From Homalodisca vitripennis (lineage: Eukaryota; Arthropoda; Insecta; Hemiptera; Cicadellidae), in assembly GCF_021130785.1 (NCBI RefSeq), contig NC_060215.1, positions 70,377,501 through 70,441,500 of the forward strand: DNA of 64,000 nt, written 5' to 3'. A program made the translations under genes and the position numbers. Each line of letters begins with the position of its first letter. The first letter of the stretch is position 1. This document shows positions 1 to 10,649 of this stretch, one piece after another. The notes under the pieces are model-generated. The model ran no database searches. It was given only the letters and a program-made list of their open reading frames with translations, and was not told the DNA's origin.

Positions 1-32
1 GCCAATGTTCTGTACTGTTTTGGTTTTGCTAG

Positions 33-179
33 ATTCCTTCAGACGAACGTGAACTCCAAATTCAAGGAGTCGAGTCTGTGACAGTGTTGGATCTCAGACT
101 CTGCACTAAGCAGAAGGTGAATGGAACTAAACTCGATGTTCGCATTGATATCTACTGTATTTATCTTGAAGCAAGCTGA
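33..179 (+). CDS. Probable last coding exon of an unidentified gene
   Basis: A pyrimidine-rich tract ending in TTTTGCTAG (24-32) looks like a splice acceptor. It is followed by 48 open codons and a TGA at 177-179. The reading begins IPSDERELQIQGVESVTV and ends in DIYCIYLEAS. Codon use (GAA, CTC, GTG, AAG, GAT mixed with AT-rich codons) is richer in G and C than the surrounding DNA, which supports real coding. The exon starts in phase 0 if the acceptor is right. An AATAAA follows about 110 bp after the stop. I do not recognise a domain in these 48 residues, and the rest of the gene lies left of the window. It could instead be a chance open frame; a protein or transcript match would settle it. 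Confidence 0.45.
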   Translation: MPSDERELQIQGVESVTVLDLRLCTKQKVNGTKLDVRIDIYCIYLEAS

Positions 180-300
180 GACATTATACGGTTTCCATAC
201 GAACCAGCTGGCTGTGCACTTCTCACAGAGATTTCAGAAATAGCCAGAACGTGAAACATAGGAAGGAAGTGGACTTGTAGAACTGTCCTAAAATAAAATG
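180..300 (+). other. Putative 3' UTR and polyadenylation signal
   Basis: This is the non-coding stretch after the stop of the left-edge exon. AATAAA at 292-297 is a standard polyadenylation signal on the same strand at a reasonable 3' UTR distance. Confidence 0.35.
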
Positions 301-3300
301 GAGAAATATTAGCCACATGATCATAAGGCTATTATACTACATACTATATAATACATACACAGTTTTAGTCTATTTCAAATATTCCTTTTTTTGGAATCGA
401 TTGAAAGTCATTTTAACATTGTATAAGTTATCAGCACATTTAAGATTTTGGTGAATTTAATTTAGTGTATTGTGAAATATATTACTCTATATATTGTTCG
501 ATTCTGTAAAAAAACAATTTTAGAAATATAAATATACGTAAACAGTTTTATTTTGCAATGTATTGCCATAAATATTACAGAGCTTTGTTTCCCTTAAACC
601 CAATGTACTAAAGCACTAGACGCCACAGTTTGTTTGACGAATGATTGAAGTAATGGTTTAATGTACTTTTCGTTATTTCAGTGAAAAATTTTAGTATCCT
701 ATCGCTTATCGTAAACAGAATTATTTTATTTTAAACACTTTTCTATTGATTAGTTAACAATGTTGCATGATAGTTTATCATTAGTTTAAACTCACATTTT
801 CCCTAATACGAGTATATATTAACAACACAACTTATTTATTATAACGTAGTTTTCCTACAATTCATTGGGTTTTGTATTTGCTTAGAAGCTAAGTCGCTTG
901 CTTTCCTGCTCGAATACATTTGCTATAATTTTATTTCACCCTGTGTAGAATTTGTCCTTAAGAGCTAGAGATCCCGGATCCAATTTAAGCGCTTTGAGAT
1001 TAGAGTAAACGATGAATAACGAAATATAAATAGATAGAAATTAAGCCGATATACATTTTAAGACGAAAGAGTTACCGTGGCTTGAAAGCGTATAAACCAA
1101 AATATTAATTTATTTGGCTGTTGCTTTTCTAAAATCACCTTTCAGGCAGTTTGTGAGTATGGGTGTAAGAATATTGAAGTTTGGCACAAGTGTGTTATTA
1201 TTTACATTTTAATTGTTTTTATTTTTAAAATTACCATAAACATAGTCAACTTTCCACTTTAATCGGGTTGAAACTTAAATAATTAATAATATTAAATTAA
1301 GGTTTTTATATACAACTAATTATTTATAGGCTACAATACGGCCCGAGAACCATGTCATTACCCTAAGTGATTTCTTAACAGCACGCATTTTCATAAAAAC
1401 TTTCTTATTTCCGTTTAATTTATCCGTCTACTGTTTTATAATACTCGAATAAAAAGCAATATTCAATAACAATTAAAACAAGAAGAGTACTAATTTGAAG
1501 CAATGGGTGTGTTTCAGTAGAATAATGTAGTCTAGAAGGGACTGTCTTGATCATTATACATAATAAATTTAAAGATGAGGATTAAAGAAAAAGAGCAAAG
1601 TAAAATTTGCAATGAGAAATCTGATTTTTTATGTATTTATCAAGAAATTGTATCTGTATTTACATGAACTATCAAAAGATACATGGAGAATTGCAAACGT
1701 TATATTACAATTAATATTTACGAGAGGAAACTTGAACCAAGGGTGTGACTACTTGAGTAAGAGAATTCAAATCGCCTGATATCTCGTTCATCAGTGGGCC
1801 TTACTCTGTATTTCGCCGTCAAACAACGCACGCAACCCTTTCTTTAAGATTTTCCCTCGGCTCTCACGGTATTCTTTTCGCTGAGTGCTTAGTGTTTCAT
1901 TTGTAATGATATGTATATGCATCGTGTGATTTGTAGTATTCAGCAAATTTGTACAATCTATTATACAATACTTTTGAATTAAAGGGTAATGGTAATATAC
2001 TTGTGTTACACAACGTTAGTAGACCATTATTTAATTTCAGATTTTAGGTACACCATCGGTTTATATTTTTAAACCTTTAATAATTTGTTGTAACAATAAG
2101 GTTTTATAAAGATAAGCTATGATATGCAAATACATAGTACATAAAAGTAAGGATATATGACTTCATACATATTAAGCAACTGGTACCACTTCTCAGACTA
2201 CCATTGTTTTATCTATAATTACTGGCAAACCAATTGGGCACAGCTAGGTTTGTTTAAAGTTATGTTATTGATCAATCACGCAATTCAGAAGTTTAGTGCA
2301 AGGTATTTAAACGGGTAGCAAGTTGTATGAGTTCATATGCGTCTTTCAACAGTTTAAATATATTATGTTAAATTTGAAGATATTACATTATTTTTAAGCA
2401 AAAAGTTACTAGTAATCATCAGTTTTGAAAACGTCTTTTCTTTTCTTTGATATTACAATATGAATGGATACCAAGTCCCCGTATCATCCCTGAAAAATTG
2501 GACTCCTTTTAAAGTTTGTAAATTATAATCTTGCTGAGGTTAAGAGGCTGTGAAGTTATAAGAAAATAAATTGTATGAATTTAAAATTCCTAGGGCCTGG
2601 GAAAAGCCACATAAACACTCAAATTACTGTTATTGAGACATGGAAAAAATCGAAGGTTTAAATAGTTGCAAAGGTTAAAAATCTACCCTGATATTCCTTT
2701 GGTCCCATATGATCTTTCATGACGAGTGCAGATTGCGTTTTGAAAGGTTGGGACATTCAAAGCCTCGGTTAGAGAGCTCAACCAAATGGCTTTTTATATC
2801 ATCTCCTATTTCAGCTCCTTCTATAACCTGAAGAATAATCGCAGTCTAGCAAGCTCTAGAGAGAGCTTTTCGAAGTCTCCCTCTATCGGACGCTGCCACA
2901 GCTCAAACATATTATAATAATTAATGGCACCAATTTTAAAAGCACTGCACCAATTTTTCCCACTAGCCATTACGATTAATAAGAAATTTGTGTACAAAAA
3001 GTGTATTTTTTAAAATTATTATTATTAGGTATTTTATAGTTCATGACATAAAACCAGTTTTAACGTAATATACATAAAGATATACTTAATGTATAACAAG
3101 TATTTACATGAGTAAAATAATCTCAAGAATTCTCTTACGTAATTTCTTCTTTCATTGATGGAATATTCAGAGAGTGGAAATAAATAAATAATAATTACTT
3201 ATAGACTGCGGGAAATATTAACATCATTATACCGGTGCAGGGTGTCCCGTAACCCTCTGGACAAAGGTATTCTACATTATTGCTCAGGTCAAAACTACCA

Positions 3301-3738
3301 CAATTTACCATATGGACATGGGTCTCCATTGTTGAGTTTCCCTTATGTCTGCCTGTATGTGTGTTTACATATAAATCTTAACGTCTTATAAAATTAGAAA
3401 TTAAAATATAAAACATTTGGCTGAAACGTTTCTTATAACAAGGCAACTTACTGGGAAAATTATACAAACTTTAATGTTTTCAAAATAGTGGACATTAAAA
3501 ACTTCTAAACTTGAATATCATAAAAATCAAAATTTTTCTCAATAGTTATTTCTTTACTAAAATTTAGCCATACTACAATCATCTGTCTTTTCCATAAAAC
3601 AACCGATCAATACTGTTGGCAATTATAAATACATTTTTGTATGATCATTACTGTAAGATTGGGCTACTTTTTTAAAATTTGTAATAGGCCAAAGTTATCT
3701 AGTTAAAGTAAACTTTATTTCGTTTTTTTTAAGAATTA
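301..3738. other. AT-rich intergenic DNA, no gene recognised
   Basis: No coding exon, RNA gene or complete mobile element was seen. A short sequence starting CAGGGTGTCCC (3238-3248) resembles termini of insect DNA transposons, but no partner was found. The stretch ends at the TA target site of the mariner at 3739. Confidence 0.4.
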
Positions 3739-4664
3739 CGAGGGTCGTCCAGAAAGTAAAGAACGTTTTGTTATAAGTCAATAAAAACAAAAGATAAGAG
3801 CATGAAAATTTATTTATAAATACTTATAAACTTACTCTATTTTTCTACAAAATCGCCGGAACTGTCAAGGCACTTGTTGTAGCGTGGCACCAGTTTTTCT
3901 ATACCGACGTTATACTGTTCTGCCGCCAAGGAATGAAGCCACGTTTTTACTCCTTCTTTGAGGTCTTCGTCACCCAAAAAGTTTTTTCCGCCTAAAAACA
4001 CTTTCAACTTTGGAAACAAGTGATAGTCACTCGGAGCCAGATCTGGACTATACGGAGGTTGTCCGAAGATTTGCCATTTGAAAGAATTGAGTTCTGCTTT
4101 GGTTCGTGCACTGCAATGAGGCCGAGCATTGTCGTGGATCAGCACCACTTTTGACGACAGCATTCCGCGTCGTTTGTTCTGAATAGCGCGGCGAAGCCGA
4201 TGCAAGGTCTCGATGTAGGCCTCTGAGTTGATTGTTTCGCCTCTCGGCATGAACTCCACATGGATTAGGCCTTTTCGGTCCCAAAAAACTGTTGCCATCA
4301 ATTTCCTGGTGTTCAAATTTGGTTTTTCTTTCCTGTTTTTTGTTGGTGAATTCGAGTGATGCCATTCCATTGACTGGAGCTTTGTCACCGTAAACCGCCT
4401 TAATTTGCCTATAAATTTCAATAGGTCGAACATTCTGTGCATTCAGAAACCGTATCACACTACGCAGTTCACACTTGGCGGGATTTTCAATTAACGCCGC
4501 CATTTTAAACTTTCACAGGAGACGCAAACGTGACCTCACGGTACCGCTACTCAGCTCACACTGAGGCAGAAGGTGTGGCTAACGAACAAGCTATCTACCG
4601 CGGTGGTGGGTGAACTGCGCCGCCCGTGATGCGCAATCGTTCTTTACTTTCTGGACGACCCTCG
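3739..4664 (-). mobile_element. Internally deleted DD34D mariner element
   Basis: A complete but non-autonomous mariner. Its termini are perfect 27-bp inverted repeats (3739-3765 and 4638-4664, outermost bases CGAGGGTCGTCC), and it is flanked by TA duplications at 3737-3738 and 4665-4666. At 926 bp it is about 350 bp shorter than a typical autonomous mariner. The transposase lies on the minus strand and keeps the N-terminal DNA-binding start and the C-terminal catalytic part. The middle, including the first catalytic Asp, is gone. Perfect terminal repeats suggest fairly recent insertion or mobilisation in trans. Confidence 0.95.
3837..4503 (-). pseudogene. Mariner transposase, internally deleted and frameshifted
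   Basis: Remnant of a cut-and-paste DD34D transposase that would bind the terminal repeats and insert at TA. The ATG at 4501-4503 opens MAALIENPAKCELRS and about 44 residues of the first helix-turn-helix. Around 4375 the reading jumps, in another frame, to SMEWHHSNSP and runs about 178 residues to the stop at 3837. The C-terminal part holds HDNARPH and YSPDLAPSDYHLF; 34 residues separate the second and third catalytic Asp, diagnostic of DD34D mariners. The block with the first Asp (usual length about 345 residues) is deleted by roughly 120 codons, and the join shifts frame. The product cannot be catalytic. A 151-residue frameshifted product with only the DNA-binding start is possible. Confidence 0.93.
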
Positions 4665-4666
4665 TA

Positions 4667-6121
4667 TTTTGATTAAAGGAAGCATACCTGTAAATAAAAC
4701 AGTTTGTTACTGTTAATTAGGAAGTTTGCTTTTGTTTGTTTTTGTTATTGTTCATAAAGAAGTTTATTGTAGTTAATACATTTTTATAATAGGATATATC
4801 TCTATAGTGATTTAATTATTTAAATAAAACAAAATTTACTTAGCAACATATCTTGGTGTACTTCATCCCTTTAAATATAAGAGCTCGGATATAAGTGCAA
4901 TAGGCATACGATATTTATTAATGGAGCTGCCGTTTATTCACTTTAGTATTGTTGGCTATTCGCTGAGAGCCTCAATGTGGGCCATGTATTGTCACAGCAA
5001 ATCTGCTTAAAATAAATTATTTATGGTTGAATTAAAAGAATGATACATATGTATTCTTCAATGACCCAATTACAAAGATAGTTACAACAAACTACATACA
5101 AAAACTATTGCAGTAAAATCGTTATTCAGTATATCATTATTCACAAAAGTATTAATCCAATTTAATAAACATTCACTTTTAAACTCAAAGGGTTGGATTT
5201 TTTCTGTTATGACAAAAACACTTCAAAGCATGTGCAGCCGTGTACGTTTCTTTATATTACTGAAAAATCTGGTTAAACGTTAAAAAAGTATTGTACTCTT
5301 ACTGTACTATCTCTTATATTCCATAAGCATTATTTTTATTACAAAAATATTCTCCGAAGGACAAGGCTTTGTTAAAAATACACGTATGCCGAAGAAGATT
5401 GCCGACTGTATTATCAACAATCTTTTATAACTAATCCAAGGTTAGGTCTGTTACTTTTATACAAAACTTAGCTTTATTTGCTCTTAAGACACTTTAAGTA
5501 TTGTTACCGAGCAAATAGAGTCATCACATAATCTCGATTCTCATTGTTTGTCGAGTAACACTAGGAAAAGTTCGCTTGCTGTCGCTTGTGCGTCATTCCT
5601 TGACACGCGAGTATATTGACTTTTGACCCTGCATCTACAGCCAACTGCGACCACCATCTCTTACCATATTAAAATTGAACCAATACCCTTCGTTCTGGGC
5701 TTGTGTTGTAGTATAACTAAACCCAATTCAGCTTGGATAAATGCATAGTATAACTAAAAAATTGTAATTCTATGATTTGTTGGGCCAATATTCTATCTCA
5801 ATATACAATCTAATTTCCAAAACCTAAAAAAAACACGCAGTTTTAAGAAATATGGATCTTATTTTCAGCGACTTTTCTGATAAGAGTGTCTAATTTGAAG
5901 TAATGAATTCCTCGTACAAACGTGGCAGGGTGAAATAAAAAACTGTAGTGAGTTTCTATCATGAGTTTTTCCATTTTCTCGTGGCTGAATAGGTACGATA
6001 CCAGGGTTTCAACTCTGACCATACTGTGGCAGGATATAACAGATTCTTAAGTGGCTAAGGAGCTAGTTCTGACTCTCCTGTCACTGCTGAGGTTGAAGAC
6101 ATTCTGGATAAGCACGGATCA
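4667..6121. other. AT-rich intergenic DNA, no gene recognised
   Basis: No exon or identifiable element. The stretch 5980-6115 is richer in G and C and contains faint A-box-like sequence (GTGGCTAAGGAGCTAG at 6051), but no tRNA fold or second promoter box that I would accept. Confidence 0.35.
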
Positions 6122-6720
6122 GTTTATTTATTTATTTATTTATTTATCTACGGTAACACCATTAGTACATGTAAAAAAAAAAAACAATAAGATATTCTTA
6201 TATTCAACAATGAGCCAATAAAAATGATCCACATTATAAATTAATAACAATGCCAAAGTAAACTGCTACAACATAACAATAACATATAAAATAGACTATA
6301 TAGAAAATAACAATAATAGCATAGCAACAATAATAAATAGTAACAGTAATTATACGATCAAATATACATCCATCTGCACTTACACATATACTACGTAGGA
6401 ATAATTTATAACAATGAAAAGGAAAAAAAAGAATCAAATGTATACATGTAGAAAAGAGTAGAGGAAAAAATAGAAAGAAAGAAATAAATACACATATTAC
6501 AATGAGCCAGGTGTCAATGTCTACATCAAAAGAAAATGTTTTTTCAGGTGCATAACACTATCACTGCAAAAGTCATGCCGGGAGGAGACGAGGTTTCCAA
6601 GTCTGTGAAGTCTCGGGATAGTGCTGTGATGTACATAACTGGTTGAGTAGACATATGGTTGGACTGGTTGGTAGTTGTCATATGGAAGAGAAAACGATGC
6701 TGTGGGATAGTTTGAATGAT
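6122..6720 (-). mobile_element. Non-LTR retrotransposon 3' end with TAAA tail
   Basis: Read on the minus strand, 6700-6530 gives an open stretch containing TIPRLHRLGNLVSSRHDF. It resembles the extreme C-terminus of non-LTR reverse transcriptase ORFs (short R-x-HRLGN and HDF runs). An AT-rich 3' UTR follows, then a tail of five TAAA units (plus-strand TTTA, 6123-6147). This is the usual layout of a 5'-truncated LINE. The clade cannot be set from this piece. Target-site duplications were not found. Confidence 0.45.
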
Positions 6721-6889
6721 TGAATACTGACTATAACTGGGATATTATTGGTAACTTGAAATATAATAATACTGTAAATACTGAAATAATATGTTCAAGA
6801 AAACGGAATTTTTTTAAACTTTCTCTCCTAATAGTATCTTAAACTTGTTGAAATTATTGTTGATGAGCTATGCGCAGTAATAAACATAA

Positions 6890-6935
6890 AATGAAATGAA
6901 AAATGTCTTTATTATAGATTTGAACCTAGAACTTA
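6890..6935 (-). repeat. Weak fourth copy of LINE 3'-end family
   Basis: The plus strand reads ATGAAATGAAAAATGTCTTT, then TATTATAG, matching the start of the copy at 21071 (ATGAA repeats, then ATGACTTTATTAGAG). The match fades after about 35 bp, so this assignment is the least secure of the four. Confidence 0.3.
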
Positions 6936-9325
6936 AATTTAAATAAAATAAATGAAATTCCGCACACAAATATAAAACGAAATTTAAAAAATCTAAATTT
7001 AATAAAAATATTTTTTAAGATTTATGTGAGAATGAGCAATAATTTTCTTTTATACATGTGACTCACCAAAACACGGATTAAAAAAGAACTAATAATACGA
7101 AACCCTTTAGATGTGTATTTCATATTAATGTTTTTGGAAATATACATATTTAGTTTGTAATCAGTAAATACAAGAACGGTAATTTTAATATACAACTTAA
7201 CTTTAAAACACTTAAAAATGAGAGTACCACTTTACATATTCATGTAGTATGGATTATAGAATCTCTGATGGAATAAATACAATTTTAATCCCTCTCACAT
7301 AATCATGGATAATCGTCCTATAAAAGTATGAAAAGGCCACTTTTGAATACAGGAAATTGTTGGAACATGACGTTTGAATGTCATAGGTTGAGACATTGTT
7401 TTACTTCTGTAATATTATTTAAGTAAGCATAACCGTATAATGAATAATCCATTAATGTCCCTTAAAAGTAAAAATGTCCACGGAATAATGCAGGATATGA
7501 AATTAAAAAGGTTTAGATTATGTTATGTGGTTTTAATTGCTACTAATTAAGTTTCATTCAACTAAACATACTCGTGCAGTAAATAATCTAAAGTTTCCTA
7601 GACGCGGAAATGAAAAAGTCTAAATAGTGTGCTTGAAAAAGATGAAGTTAAGCTTACAGTTAAAAATTGTAAATGAAAACGTATATTTTGGAATTCACTT
7701 CCATACGGACATAAAGTTACAAAATGATTATCATTGGCCAATCGGTTAAAGGTGATTGTATTAAATTGTAATTAATTAATAAGTATTGTTTACATAATAT
7801 TAATAGTATAGTTTTAATTTAGGATTTTTAATATGGTACTCACTATTCTGTAGTATTAAGATAACTGAGCAATATTTAGAATAGAATAATGAAAATAATG
7901 TGTTAAGACATTAAAGACAGCTGTGAGATATAATGGGGCTGGACTTATTGGAAGTACACCTATTTAACAATAACTTACTTCGAGACACAACATAGGTAAA
8001 TTTAATATAAAACTGTGAAGGATAAACATTAATACTGCTAGCAGATGTCTAAATAATAAGGGACATCCTTACCTGAATATAGGGTGGTATGTAATATTAA
8101 ATTCGTTGCAATTGTCTTTTAGGTATACATGCACATGTTAAAATAAAAGTTGCACTGAAAAAATATTTAATAAAACAAACCTCTATGGAAGCACATTTTA
8201 TACATATTAAATAGATAAAAAAATACAAAGGAACGTAATACATAAAATATAAAGTATATTATTAAAATAACCTTACTTCATTTTCATAAATAATAAAAAG
8301 TTGTGGTGGATTAGATTACATAAAAACATTGGTATTCACTCAGATATATTCAATATACATTCTATAATTATAACTAAATGGATACGGTCATAATTATGTA
8401 CTCATATACTTTTCAATTGAAGAGATTTACAAAAATGTCATAACTTGGTTTAAGTATTAAAATGTGTTTTATAAAGGTTAAATATACGATTTTCACTTGA
8501 TCATTGGAAACTACACAAAATTTGAGGTGTTGTTTCCCACAGAATGTTCTAAAGAGGATTGGTAGCTTGGCTGTATGAAAATTAACTGTCATATTATTTT
8601 GTCAACACAGCTCATCTCCGACTCTTTCAAACAGAAAAACAAAACCATCACTAGTATTTTTTATTCTTACGTATTTTCTTATTCGGCCGTTATTTTGTTG
8701 TTGTTGTGTAGTCTATTAATGGGTTACTCCGGATTAAAAATGTTATCTTGTTAATCATTTGTAGCATGATATTCACATTTATATTTTTATACTTTTTGGT
8801 TAGTGTAGGAGTTTCCAATAAAGATAACACCTTCCTACTTACTTAATAACCACTTACACTACATAATTGAAATTATGCTTATATGCTGTATCTATCAAGT
8901 TGGCATTGTAATACAATAAATGCAATGTCTCTCTCCATTTAAAAGAGAGGGACATTGAAATGATTTAAATTTAAACATTAAATAATGCAATTTTAACGAA
9001 AAATACAAACCATTAAGTTTTGTTGCAATCTTTAGCATTATAAATTCCAAAAATGACTTATTCAAAACAATCGAAGGATGACTAAAGGAGTAGTGCTATA
9101 GCTCTCTGATTAATGTTGCTAAACATTTTTATGACAGAAGGAATTTATTAACTAATACAAACTAAATAAAGAATTAATATAATGTTTTAACGGATTGGCC
9201 AATTTCTATTTTGACAATCTGTCCGTTCTCATGGGCCACTTGCCTGTGAGAATTCTTATCAAGCTGTTTAAAGAGGAAAGTTCGTACAGTACAAAGTCGA
9301 TAAGTATTGTCATAAAGAGAACTGG
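6936..9325. other. AT-rich DNA, no gene recognised
   Basis: Long stretch with many stops in all frames. No splice-bounded open frame, RNA gene or recognisable mobile element was seen. Confidence 0.4.
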
Positions 9326-9406
9326 TCAGAGACAGGATTTGAATCTACGCTAATTTAATTCAGATTTAAAGTCCCACGCCATAGACGATGAGGCTATCAG
9401 TTCTCT
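9326..9406 (-). repeat. Possible tRNA-derived SINE head
   Basis: On the minus strand the sequence contains TAGCCTCATCGTCTATGGCG and, about 35 bp on, GATTCAAATCC. The latter resembles a polymerase III B box (GGTTCGAATCC) with changes, at roughly tRNA spacing from a degenerate A box. Acceptor-stem pairing was not convincing, so it is not called as a tRNA. Decayed tRNA-related SINE is the best reading. Confidence 0.25.
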
Positions 9407-10300
9407 CATAGGAAAAAAAACAAAACAAAAAAGAAACAGAAACAAAAATATATTAAAGAATTCTGAAATAATTTCCAAATTTTAATCTGATATCATATGT
9501 GTACATAGAAATATATATTTTCTTGGTAGGATTTTTTAAAGAATTTTGGAACCAAATTGTATGTGACCAATGTCTCATATTAAAGTCCGGATTTAAAACA
9601 CTTACCTCTCTTTTACTGACAATAAAAATCTAATACCGTAACGTCTTCCTATGAATTGTTATGCCTTTCTTTTATTCGTTTGAAACTCGAGAATATATAA
9701 ACTAGTTAAAGGATGAGAAGGAGCTTAATAATGAGGTAATGCAATGGCAATGGCGTGTCTGACAAATCCTCGGCGTTCCTCGGGTGAAATCGTTTAACTT
9801 CGTGTAAGATTTGAATTGCTAATACTTATTCTTTTACACGTTCCGAGGTTTAAAACATTTAAAACAACGCTATTATATTGAGGTATTTTCCAGGTAATAT
9901 CACGCCAAGCGTTCCACCAAAGTTGTGCTCGACAACGAACTGCTTACAAAAACTAATTGTATAAATTAGCTTACTAACCTACAGACACGAGTCATACAGT
10001 AATACTTCTAGCTGGCTGGTAAATAACGTGGTAATTTAACTTAAATAAACTGTAAGCTACATTCGTACTTCAAAATAATAACAAGATAGGTACCCCATAC
10101 CATGTTTCGCGAAGAGTCTACATTCAGGATTTGAAGTGAAATCTCACTTCATTCTTGAGATGTTCTGACAGACAGGCAATCATAAGTAAAGAAATGTTCA
10201 AATCCCCCGGCGAGAATTAGAAATTATTCCAGCCTATCAAGTGATATAATCGACTATCATCTAATCCCATGGATTGACATGTATAATCATAGAACTCATT
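9407..10300. other. AT-rich DNA, no gene recognised
   Basis: No exon or named element. The adenine-rich run at 9411-9455 is simple sequence. Confidence 0.35.
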
Positions 10301-10301
10301 T

Positions 10302-10379
10302 TGAATATGTAGCAATGAAGTTTCATGCAAAATTGTAAGTCTAGCAATGAAATATTTCTTGAGATATCTTGTGGATATT
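10302..10379 (+). repeat. Dispersed repeat motif, copy 1
   Basis: The core (AATGAAGTTTCATGCAAAAT, later TTCTTGAGATATCTTGTGGA) matches the copies at 10573 and, inverted, 18247. The shared skeleton is CATGCAAAATT, then AAGTCTA, then GAGATATCGTG followed by CAGAC-type sequence. I take it as a segment of a dispersed transposable-element family; the family is not identified. Confidence 0.5.
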
Positions 10380-10572
10380 TATGCTACATGTTTTACTGTG
10401 CCACATGTTTCATATGGTTATACTCAGTGTGTTTACAATATTATTTATTCTGCGATTTTTTCTTTGCCGCAATTGTTACTTGTATGATCACTGTAATATG
10501 AATGTTCGCTAATGCTCTGCCAAATCCCATGGAGTGTCCTATACCATCATTAATCTCGATATTGCCCGTATA

Positions 10573-10643
10573 TGAATGTAGCGTCATGCAAGATTTGAAG
10601 CTTGTAGGCCAGTTCGTTTTCTAGATATCGTACGGACAGACAT
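10573..10643 (+). repeat. Dispersed repeat motif, copy 2
   Basis: Contains GCGTCATGCAAGATTTGAAG, then GTAGGCCAGTTCG, then AGATATCGTACGGACAGACA. It aligns block by block with copy 3 at 18247-18335 and more loosely with copy 1. Confidence 0.55.
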
Positions 10644-10649
10644 ATATTC

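Noticed and set aside
1725..1810. Minus-strand TTGGTTCAAGTTTCC as a B box
   Set aside because: No matching A box or stem pairing was found; too weak even for a SINE call.
2690..2900. G/C-richer stretch with FHDECRLRFERLGHSK on one strand, suggestive of a transposase
   Set aside because: Only one short block is suggestive and no following motif was found in any frame.
933..5939. Inverted 14-base match TTTATTTCACCCTG (933) and CAGGGTGAAATAAA (5926) as possible ends of a 5-kb element
   Set aside because: Similarity stops at 14 bases, there is no target duplication, and an independent mariner lies between; chance or unrelated ends are as likely.
5990..6060. tRNA-like words GTGGCTGAATAGG and GTGGCTAAGGAG
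   Set aside because: No B box at the proper distance and no cloverleaf pairing could be drawn.
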